Below, piece by piece: positions 16,082 through 22,668 of a DNA stretch of 38,391 nt; positions within the stretch are counted from its first letter, which is position 1; each line of letters opens with the position of its first letter. The translations under genes and the position numbers were made by a program. The stretch is from assembly GCA_013360565.1 (NCBI GenBank), contig JABWBI010000006.1, forward strand, positions 1 to 38,391, written 5' to 3'. The DNA is from Candidatus Sumerlaeia bacterium. Its GTDB lineage: Bacteria; Sumerlaeota; Sumerlaeia; JABWBI01. Below the pieces are notes generated by a model. The model did not search any database, was not told where the DNA came from, and worked only from the letters and a program-made list of their open reading frames with translations.

Positions 16082-16614
16082 CGGGGGACGATGTCCCGGA
16101 GCGCCGCGGCGAGCCCGAGAGCCGTCCCGGCGAGCTCGTCGACGCGATGCTGAATGTCCGCGGTGCGAATCGTGTCGCCGTCGAAGTCGTCGCCCTCCGC
16201 GTAGACAAAGCGCGGGATGATGAGGCAGCGGAAGTCGAGCATCAGACTGTTGGCGAAGCTCATCACCGACATGTAGCTCGTGCCGCCGCCGGCCGCGCAC
16301 AGAAAGCCGACGATCTTCCCAGTCCACGCGCTCCCGGTCAGCTCCAGCGCGTTCTTGAGGGCGGCATTGACGTCGTAGTTGTAGACCGGCACCCCCACCA
16401 GAATCGCCGAGGCACGCCGGATCAGATCGGCGATGCGCCGGACATTCGGATCGCCGTAGGCCGAGTCGCCGTCGCACATGGGCAGCGGAAAGTCGCGGAG
16501 ATCGGCGAAGGCGACCTCCGCGCCGCGTGTCTCGAGCGCAGCCAGACATGCCCGGCAGAGGATGCGCGAGCGGCTCGTGGGATGGAGTGACGTGCTCAGG
16601 ACAAGCAGTGACAT
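16075..16614 (-). CDS. NAD(P)H-dependent FMN reductase, flavodoxin-like fold
   Basis: Small flavin reductase or quinone-reductase-like protein (179 aa). The N-terminus, VLSTSLHPTSRSRILC, is the flavin phosphate-binding loop of the NADPH-dependent FMN reductase family. Further family marks are VGVPVYNYDVNAALKNALEL and the glycine-rich CAAGGGTSYMS loop near the isoalloxazine. It would reduce FMN or quinone-type substrates in the cytoplasm; the partner is unknown. It follows the M16 peptidase gene by 6 nt on the same strand, so the two are probably cotranscribed. Its 3' end abuts the alcohol dehydrogenase. Confidence 0.85.
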   Translation of the reverse strand: MSLLVLSTSLHPTSRSRILCRACLAALETRGAEVAFADLRDFPLPMCDGDSAYGDPNVRRIADLIRRASAILVGVPVYNYDVNAALKNALELTGSAWTGKIVGFLCAAGGGTSYMSVMSFANSLMLDFRCLIIPRFVYAEGDDFDGDTIRTADIQHRVDELAGTALGLAAALRDIVPRG

Positions 16615-16620
16615 GGGGAC

Positions 16621-17871
16621 TCAGGCTCCGGGGCCCAACGTCGTGATGACGCGCGGCCCCTCAGCGAGGTGCCTCCGGGCGACGTCGAGGATGTCGTCTG
16701 CCGTGACCGCCTCGATCCGTGCGAGGGTCTCCTCGAGAGGGATGTGACGCCCGAAGTGGAGCTCGAGCTCGGCCAGGCGGGACATGCGGTGGTTCATGCT
16801 CTCGAGCGAGAGGAGCAGGTGCGCGCGCATCTGCTCCTTGGCGTTTCGGAGTTCGGCGGGGGAGACGGGCTCGCGGCAGACGCGGTCGATCTGCGCCCGG
16901 CAGCAGCCGAGGACCTCCGGCAGGGCCCCGGGCGACGTGCCGCCCGAGATGCCGAAGCAGCCCGAATCCTGGAAGCCCTCGAGGAATGACCCGATCGCGT
17001 AGGCGAGGCCGCGCCGCTCGCGGATCTCCTGGAAAATGCGCGACGACGTGCCACCGCCGAGGATGGAGTTGAGCAGGTTGAAAGCGTACCGGCTCTCGTC
17101 CAGGCGATTGGGCGCATCGCCGCCGAGGCAGAAGTGCATCTGCTCAGTGGATCGATGCGTGTGGCAGACGGCGTGCCCGGGAATCGGGGGGACCAGGGGG
17201 GTGCCACCGCCATTGCGCTCAACGAGATCTCCGAGGAATTCCTCGACGAGCGCGGCGGCACGGATGGGATCCACCGCGCCCGCGATGGCGACCACGAGTC
17301 GGCTGGGCAGGAACTCGTGCTCTATGAAGGTGAGGAGATCCCCCCGCCGGAGCGCCGAGACAGTCTCCGGGGTGCCGAGCACCGATCGGCCCAGGCCGTG
17401 CTCGCCCCAGAGGCTCTCCTGAAAGAGATCGTGGATCAGATCGTCGGGCGTGTCGTTCGTGAGTTTGATTTCCTCGAGGATGACCGAACGCTCTCGTTCG
17501 AGCTCGCCGTCGTCGAAGAGCGAACGGCGCAGTTGGCCGACAAGGAGCTCCAGCGCCCGCTCGAAGTGCTCATCGATGACACGCGTGTGGAGGCAGATGG
17601 TCTCCTGTGAGGTGAAGGCGTTGAAATGGCCGCCCAGCGCGTTCATGGCGAGCGCCAGACTCTCGGCGTCGTGGTCGGCCGTCCCCTTGAAGAACATGTG
17701 CTCGAGCAGGTGCGCGACGCCGTGTTTCGGGGGCGGCTCCAGGCGGGAACCCGCGGCGATCCAGAGCCCGAGCGCCACGGTGCGTGAGCCGGGCACCGGC
17801 TCGGTGACCAGACGCAGGCCATTGGGCCAGGAGTGGCGGTCGATGCCGGGGCCGATGTTCTCGCGGATCAT
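16621..17871 (-). CDS. M16 family zinc peptidase (processing-peptidase-like)
   Basis: Inverzincin metallopeptidase of the PqqL/YmxG/mitochondrial processing peptidase type. The HxxEH zinc site is HLLEH at 54-58, with the downstream glutamate ligand in SVILEEI (E133/E134). The C-terminal half has the family R/Y signature, RERRGLAYAIGSFLEGF, plus GGGTSSRIFQEIRE. Length 416 aa is that of a single catalytic subunit, and no inactive partner subunit lies nearby. There is no signal peptide, so the mature location is probably cytoplasmic. ATG 17871 has no Shine-Dalgarno but lies two or three bases after a predicted transcription start. Confidence 0.92.
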   Translation of the reverse strand: MIRENIGPGIDRHSWPNGLRLVTEPVPGSRTVALGLWIAAGSRLEPPPKHGVAHLLEHMFFKGTADHDAESLALAMNALGGHFNAFTSQETICLHTRVIDEHFERALELLVGQLRRSLFDDGELERERSVILEEIKLTNDTPDDLIHDLFQESLWGEHGLGRSVLGTPETVSALRRGDLLTFIEHEFLPSRLVVAIAGAVDPIRAAALVEEFLGDLVERNGGGTPLVPPIPGHAVCHTHRSTEQMHFCLGGDAPNRLDESRYAFNLLNSILGGGTSSRIFQEIRERRGLAYAIGSFLEGFQDSGCFGISGGTSPGALPEVLGCCRAQIDRVCREPVSPAELRNAKEQMRAHLLLSLESMNHRMSRLAELELHFGRHIPLEETLARIEAVTADDILDVARRHLAEGPRVITTLGPGA

Positions 17872-17879
17872 GGGGAGCT

Positions 17880-17909
17880 GTTATCCGTTCCCCGGGCGGC
17901 GTGCGTCAA
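17880..17909 (-). promoter_or_regulatory. Promoter giving a near-leaderless M16 transcript
   Basis: Minus-strand TTGACG (17904-17909), an 18-bp spacer and GATAAC (17880-17885). Expected start is near 17873, two or three bases before ATG 17871, which fits the absence of a ribosome site. The -35 begins immediately after the stop codon of the upstream GHL10 gene. Confidence 0.5.
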
Positions 17910-17910
17910 G

Positions 17911-19356
17911 TCAGCGGTCACGCGCCGATCCCACGTCGAAGCGGGCCGCGCGGCCGGGCTCGACGATCACGCCCTCACCCGTCACTCGGCGGGCGGCCTG
18001 AGGCATCGTGACCTGGACAGTGTGCGGCCCGGGATCGACGCGGAAGAAGCCGTAGAACCCCGTGCCGTCGGTGACCATGGAGCGGACGCCGTCAAGGGTG
18101 ACCGTGGCGCCGTCCACCCAGTTGCCCTGTCCGTCGAACACTTGGCCGATCACGGCCCCCGTGTTGGGCCGCGAGCGCCAGAGGCGTGCGGGAACTTCGG
18201 CTCTCGTGGGGAAGACCTCTGCCCGGAGACGGGCGAAGTAGGCGTCTCGCGGGAGATCTTCATTGTTGGTTGTCCCGTAGTCGTAGAGCAGCACACCGTC
18301 GGCGCCCATTGCCAGAGCCTGCCGCAGCTGCGTGAAACCGTGCTCGACCGTGTTCATGTAGACACCCGCGCCGATGATGGCGTGGCGGTCGAGGCGCGTC
18401 CGGATCGCCAGGTCGGTGTAGGTGGGGAACCGCAGCGGCTGCGTGACAAAGCGCGAGTAGTTCATCAGGCAGTTCAGATCGAGGATGCCCTCGTCCATGA
18501 AGGAGACCCAGTCCTGATGCGCCTGCAGGCGGGGGCGCGACATCGGCCAGTCCCACACGCTCGTCTCGAGTCCCCAGTTGAGCGTCGAGGCGCTCACGAG
18601 GCAGCCGGGATTGGCCTCCATCACCTCGCCGTAGACGCGGCGGACCGTGGCCCGGACCTGCTCACGCCGCCAGGCCTGCCACCGTGGATCGCCGGACGCC
18701 GGGACGCCCGTCAGGTTGTTGCGCCGGTTGAACCGCTCGATGCTCACGGGGTTGTGGCCCCAGTCGCCCTCGTATTCGGGGTAGCGGACGTAGTCGAAAT
18801 GCACCCCATCGACATCATAGCGCGCCGCGACATCGCGGTAGACGGCGACCGTCCAGTCCTCGGTGATGGGATGCCCCGGATCGGCGAAGACGGAGCCCTC
18901 GCCATCGGCGTCGCCGCTGGCGCTCGTCATGACCACCTCGGGGTGCTCATGGAGCAGGTGGCCGGGCGGCGGAGCCCCCAGACTGTTGCGCCAGACGCGG
19001 AACGTGACCATCCATGCGTGCACCTCGATGCGCTGCTGGCCTCCGGATGTGTCATGACAGAGGTCAATGATCTGCTGAAGGGGGTCCCAGTCCTCGGGGC
19101 CTTGGATGTTCGACGCGCGCGGCTCGAGGCCGCCCAGGTAGTAGGCGTCGCCGACCTTGCGCACCTCGACGACGACCGCGTTCAGATTGGCGCTCCGCAC
19201 GTCGCGCACCATCTGCTCGACCTGCTCGGGCGACAGCATACCGTCGTTCCACGAGTTGACCCAGATCGCCCGGAGCTGTGGTCTCGGCTCCTGCTGAGCG
19301 GCGGCGCCGGTGGCCAGCGTGGCGGCGAGGGCGGCGAGCGCGATTCGACGTGTCAT
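17911..19356 (-). CDS. Secreted GHL10/DUF187 glycoside hydrolase-like protein
   Basis: Family-10-like glycosylhydrolase (TIM barrel) of the YngK group. ATG 19356 has GAGGAG upstream and starts a signal peptide (RRIALAALAATLATGAAA). The barrel shows RAIWVNSWND, LNAVVVEVR, VHAWMVTF and the diagnostic DGVHFDYVRYPEYEGDW. Further marks are CLVSASTLNWG, QDWVSFMDEGILD and MGADGVLLYDYGT. After about residue 400 there is a carboxypeptidase-regulatory-like beta-sandwich (GAVIGQVFDGQGNWVDGATV, TDGTGFYGFFRVDPG). Probably acts on an extracellular or periplasmic polysaccharide; the substrate is unknown. The frame is open to 20091, but that part crosses the oppositely oriented kinase gene and has no signal peptide. 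Confidence 0.88.
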   Translation of the reverse strand: MTRRIALAALAATLATGAAAQQEPRPQLRAIWVNSWNDGMLSPEQVEQMVRDVRSANLNAVVVEVRKVGDAYYLGGLEPRASNIQGPEDWDPLQQIIDLCHDTSGGQQRIEVHAWMVTFRVWRNSLGAPPPGHLLHEHPEVVMTSASGDADGEGSVFADPGHPITEDWTVAVYRDVAARYDVDGVHFDYVRYPEYEGDWGHNPVSIERFNRRNNLTGVPASGDPRWQAWRREQVRATVRRVYGEVMEANPGCLVSASTLNWGLETSVWDWPMSRPRLQAHQDWVSFMDEGILDLNCLMNYSRFVTQPLRFPTYTDLAIRTRLDRHAIIGAGVYMNTVEHGFTQLRQALAMGADGVLLYDYGTTNNEDLPRDAYFARLRAEVFPTRAEVPARLWRSRPNTGAVIGQVFDGQGNWVDGATVTLDGVRSMVTDGTGFYGFFRVDPGPHTVQVTMPQAARRVTGEGVIVEPGRAARFDVGSARDR

Positions 19357-19392
19357 GACTCGATCTCCTCTCTCTCGGGGGCAGTCGTGCAC

Positions 19393-19421
19393 ACTCTGGG
19401 CCGGACGGCGGGCACTCGCAA
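19393..19421 (-). promoter_or_regulatory. Weak candidate promoter for the GHL10 gene
   Basis: Minus-strand TTGCGA (19416-19421), a 17-bp spacer and CAGAGT (19393-19398). Both boxes are partial matches. Listed because spacing is ideal and the -10 resembles the CAGACT boxes upstream of ugpC and the FG-GAP gene. Confidence 0.28.
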
Positions 19422-19523
19422 GGGGGAAGCGCTCCGGCTTCATCTCGAATGCAGTTGCACTCATGGATGGGGTCTGGCTTGGAATCGGGTCAAGCAGCCG
19501 TGATCTGATCGAAGGAGGCCACC

Positions 19524-19694
19524 ATGGCGCAGTGCATCCACTGCGAGCATGCGACAGCGCCGGCCCGGGAGGGCATTGTCGACTGCGGGAACTCGGAGGC
19601 ACGGCGGGCGCTGGGCGACGGGACGATCGGGCAGTGCAGAGCAGGCGGTGAGAACGGCTACCCCTTCTTCGAGGACAACATGCTCCCATGGTGA
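19524..19694 (+). CDS. Small four-cysteine protein, 56 aa
   Basis: ATG 19524 is preceded by AAGGAGG six bases upstream, the strongest ribosome site in the window; stop is TGA 19692-19694. The product begins MAQCIHCEHATAP and has four cysteines, C4, C7, C21 and C38 (C-x2-C-x13-C-x16-C), with His6 and His9 nearby. This suggests a zinc or iron-sulfur site. It ends PFFEDNMLPW. The kinase gene starts seven bases later on the same strand, so the two are almost certainly cotranscribed. The family is not recognised. The cysteine spacing loosely recalls small subunits of glycyl-radical decarboxylases, but no such enzyme is nearby, so that is only a thought. Confidence 0.7.
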   Translation: MAQCIHCEHATAPAREGIVDCGNSEARRALGDGTIGQCRAGGENGYPFFEDNMLPW

Positions 19695-19701
19695 GGGCGA
19701 G

Positions 19702-20646
19702 ATGATTCACGCGCTGTCCCTCAACGCGGCCCTGGCCGAGTCCGTCTGGTTCCGCGAGCCGACGGGCAGCGTCGAGCGCGATCTGCCGATGGACTTCGGA
19801 GGACCCTCCGTGGCGTGCAAGGCCGTGAATGCGTTCCGCACGATCCAGGCCCTCGAACCAGGGCGGCACCGGCTCCTGATCTCGCTCGGTGGCGAACGTG
19901 GTCAGAGGATCGCTCATCTGCTCGGCGCGGACGGGGTCCCGCACGAGCCCCTCCCCCGGACGGTCGAGAATCGCCGCACGCTTGTCATCTTTCGGCGGCG
20001 GCGTGGAGCGGGGTACGACTCGTGGGAGTGGAAGGGCGAAGCCCGGCTGAGCGCCAGTGAGCTGGCCGCGCTTGTGGACCGTGTCAGCCATGTGGCCCTT
20101 CGGGGAACCCTCGTGCTCGTCTCCGGCACGCCGCCGGCTCTGCCAAGGGAGTTCAGCTGGAGTCCCCTTTTCGATGCACTGGGTGCCGCCGGTGCGCGAG
20201 TGGTTCTCGACTCATCTCAGTGGCGGGCCGTCATGGCCGGCGGTTTCACGCCCTGGGTCCTGAAAATCAATCGAGCGGAGTGGGGGAGAGGAGCGCCGAC
20301 TCAGCGGCTCCTGGTGTCGCAGATGCAGCGACTTGCCCGGCGCCGCTCGATGCACGCGGTCATCGTCACGGATGGCAGACGCGGGGCCCATGCGGCGACC
20401 GCGGACGCCGCCTGGCGCGTCTGGCTCGAGCCCCGGGAGGGGGTGGTGTACCCGATCGGCAGCGGCGATGCCTTCGCCGGAGGCCTCTGCGTCGCACTCG
20501 ACCGGGGCGAGTCGATTGAGAAGGCGCTCGAGCTCGCCACGCTGTGCGCATTCGAGAATCTGAGTTCACCCCAGCCGGGCGAAGTCGACCCGGCGCGGTT
20601 CAAGCACTGGGCCAAGCGGGTGAACGTCCGGCGATTGGCCGGCTGA
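19702..20646 (+). CDS. PfkB-family sugar kinase (LacC/FruK-like, divergent)
   Basis: Ribokinase-fold carbohydrate kinase, 314 aa, closest in style to 1-phosphofructokinase/tagatose-6-phosphate kinase: the N-terminus MIHALSLNAALAES mirrors the SLNPALD start of that branch. The ATP and catalytic-base motif is present as GSGD at 253-256 (IGSGDAFAGGL), and LKINRAEW (187-194) corresponds to the family KPNxxE. The substrate loop that normally reads GGKGxNVA is GGPSVACKAVNA, so substrate specificity may differ. ATG 19702 is taken because it directly follows the small cysteine-protein gene; earlier codons in this frame overlap that gene. The stop abuts the convergent rhodanese gene. Confidence 0.82.
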   Translation: MIHALSLNAALAESVWFREPTGSVERDLPMDFGGPSVACKAVNAFRTIQALEPGRHRLLISLGGERGQRIAHLLGADGVPHEPLPRTVENRRTLVIFRRRRGAGYDSWEWKGEARLSASELAALVDRVSHVALRGTLVLVSGTPPALPREFSWSPLFDALGAAGARVVLDSSQWRAVMAGGFTPWVLKINRAEWGRGAPTQRLLVSQMQRLARRRSMHAVIVTDGRRGAHAATADAAWRVWLEPREGVVYPIGSGDAFAGGLCVALDRGESIEKALELATLCAFENLSSPQPGEVDPARFKHWAKRVNVRRLAG

Positions 20647-20652
20647 TCAGCC
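20641..20652. other. 12-bp palindrome at a convergent stop junction
   Basis: GGCTGATCAGCC, identical to the core of the palindrome at 16068-16081 and in the same context: back-to-back TGA stops of the kinase (20644-20646) and the rhodanese (20647-20649). Confidence 0.7.
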
Positions 20653-21057
20653 CCGCTCGCGGGGACCTGTCCAGGCGTGAATGCCCCCCGTCAGGTTGCT
20701 CACGTCCGTGAAGCCGTTGTCGAGGAGGTAGCAGCCCACATCATACGAGCGCATGCCCGAGGCGCACTGCACGACGATGGGGCGTGTCCTGTCGAGCTCG
20801 GCCTCCCGCCCCTGGAACGTGCTCATGGGCATGTGAACCGAGCCGGGAATCCAGCCGTCGCTGGCCAGCTCCGGGGCCTCGCGGACGTCGATGAGAATCG
20901 GCGAATCTGGGCCCTGCATCCGTGCTGCGAGCTCGGCGGCGGTGATCTCTTTGGGCTCCCTGGAATCCATGGCGGACACCGGTTTCTCCTGTGTCGGTCG
21001 CGGCGGTGGTGCGGACGGCGGCGCCGCCTTGCCGAAGAGTCTGTTCAGTAGGCCCAC
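20647..21057 (-). CDS. Rhodanese-like domain protein
   Basis: Single rhodanese domain (136 aa) after a short Pro/Ala-rich N-terminus. The persulfide-forming cysteine is C98 in the loop CASGMRS (98-104); IDVREAPELASDGWIPGSVHMP and the C-terminal NLTGGIHAWTG complete the domain. It may carry sulfane sulfur or serve as a sulfur- or phosphate-binding partner. GTG 21057 lies 12 bp after the DUF4340 gene, so it is likely the last gene of the ABC-system operon. No secretion signal, hence cytoplasmic. Confidence 0.9.
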   Translation of the reverse strand: MGLLNRLFGKAAPPSAPPPRPTQEKPVSAMDSREPKEITAAELAARMQGPDSPILIDVREAPELASDGWIPGSVHMPMSTFQGREAELDRTRPIVVQCASGMRSYDVGCYLLDNGFTDVSNLTGGIHAWTGPRERG

Positions 21058-21069
21058 GGAAGTCGCCCG

Positions 21070-22668
21070 TCACTCGATCTCGGGCGACGCGGGGGCTGCC
21101 GCTTCGGGAGAGCTGGCCTGATCTGCCGGGGCCTCACCGGGAGCCTCGACCCCGGGCTCGGGCGAGGGATCAGCGGCTGTCAGCGGGCCACTCTCATCGG
21201 CGGTGTCTCCCAGCCCGAGTGCGTCCAGGTCCAGGGCGAGGTTATCCCCCCGCCACTGCTCGAGGAAGAGGACGGCACTCCGCCCGCTGCGGCGGATCGC
21301 CCGTCCCTGCGTCCCTGAACGCTCGATCTCTGATCCCAGTTCCAGCACCACAGGCTCGTCCTGCCCCTCCAGCGACACGGTCATGGTGATCTCAGGCGGA
21401 TCGAGGCCGAGGGCGGCCAGGTCGTCCGTCTCGTCTTCCGGGATGACCTCGCGCGCGCGCAGCAGGCGCAGCGAGTCAGTCAAGTTGCGCAGAGGTTCGG
21501 CGGCCTCCTCAGAGCTGTGGCTCGGGGGCGGATCGACCAGCGTCCAGCCCTCCTCGGGGCTTGCTGGTAGCCACGTCCAGGTCCGCCCCCGGCGCTCGTA
21601 GCGCAGCGCGGTGATCTCCTCGGGGTCGATCTCGGTCACAATCTTCGAGCGGAGCCGATCTGGATTCTCGAGGGCGGCGGAGAGGGCGTCGACGGTGATG
21701 GAGACAATGGCGGTGCCGTTCTCCAGCATTGCCGGTCGCTCGCTGTCACGCTCGCGCCCAATCAGCAGACGGCGCGTCACGCGGCCGGTTCCCTCGGCGG
21801 TCACCACGGTGAAGCTGTACTCCGGTGAGGCCAGACCGCGGCCGGCGATCTGTTCGGGTGTGACGTCCTCGGCGAGGAAATCGGTTGCCCGGACGTTGCT
21901 GATCATCGACAGAGTGCTGTTGATCTCCGCGGGGTCCGCGTCGTCCTCCACAGGGACGCTGAGCCGCCACGGGGCCTCGGGATCGGCGCGTTCGGCGCGG
22001 TAGACGATCTCGCCCGAGGCATCCGAGAGCGAGAGTGCGACGGCCTCCTCCTGGTCGATGCGAAGGATCTGCTTGTCGCGCAGATCATGGAGGGAGCGAT
22101 TGAGCGCCGCGTCCCGGTTCTGAAGCACGAGGACTTCGTCATCTCCCTCGATCATGCCGAACATGAAGCTTCCCGTGGGGTCCTGGTCGCCGACGAGCAG
22201 CGTCTGGACAGACGCCTCGCCGTCGTAGCGAAGACCCACGCGCAGAACAGCGGCCTCGAGTCCGAAATTGGCCAGCTCGCCGGAGCTCACATCGGTGAAG
22301 ACATTGTCCTCGACGGGGCCAGCCAGCTGCAGGCCGACCAGCGTCGACACCAGCGAGTCGACCGTGGAGTTGTCGGCCCCCGTCGCGCGCGGGGCCGTGA
22401 TGCGCCACGATCCGGTGGCCGACCCTTCCTCCGGGGAAGGGTCCCGCGCCAGGACGATCTCCACGCTCGATCCGCGCGGCGTCAGGCGCACCTCGGCCAC
22501 GGCGTCGCGCAGGACAGCGTTGTCCTCCTCCTCACCACGGGGAAAGACTCGCAGCGACAGGCGATCCGAGCGCTCCTTGGCCTCCTCCTGCTCTCGCGAT
22601 GCGCTGTAGTACCAAGTGAGCCCCGCCGCGATGGCCAGCAGGACAAAGTACTGGACGGCGGTCTTCAT
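21070..22668 (-). CDS. DUF4340 domain protein, membrane-anchored
   Basis: An N-terminal membrane anchor (YFVLLAIAAGLTWYYSA) precedes an exported region with repeated DUF4340-like units: TLVGLQLAGPVEDN, DLRDKQILRIDQEE, LASPEYSFTVVTAEG, RLRSKIVTEIDPEEITAL and LGLDPPEITMTVSLEG. The tail (about the last 50 residues) is a Pro/Ala/Glu-rich linker. DUF4340 proteins are regularly encoded beside GldG-like ABC auxiliary proteins, as here, and are presumed periplasmic parts of that system; the molecular role is unknown. ATG 22668 overlaps the gldG-like stop as ATGA. Confidence 0.85.
   Translation of the reverse strand: MKTAVQYFVLLAIAAGLTWYYSASREQEEAKERSDRLSLRVFPRGEEEDNAVLRDAVAEVRLTPRGSSVEIVLARDPSPEEGSATGSWRITAPRATGADNSTVDSLVSTLVGLQLAGPVEDNVFTDVSSGELANFGLEAAVLRVGLRYDGEASVQTLLVGDQDPTGSFMFGMIEGDDEVLVLQNRDAALNRSLHDLRDKQILRIDQEEAVALSLSDASGEIVYRAERADPEAPWRLSVPVEDDADPAEINSTLSMISNVRATDFLAEDVTPEQIAGRGLASPEYSFTVVTAEGTGRVTRRLLIGRERDSERPAMLENGTAIVSITVDALSAALENPDRLRSKIVTEIDPEEITALRYERRGRTWTWLPASPEEGWTLVDPPPSHSSEEAAEPLRNLTDSLRLLRAREVIPEDETDDLAALGLDPPEITMTVSLEGQDEPVVLELGSEIERSGTQGRAIRRSGRSAVLFLEQWRGDNLALDLDALGLGDTADESGPLTAADPSPEPGVEAPGEAPADQASSPEAAAPASPEIE

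Noticed and set aside
17911-20091. GHL10 protein starting at 20091
   Set aside because: The extra 245 residues run antisense to the kinase gene, while ATG 19356 has a ribosome site and a signal peptide.
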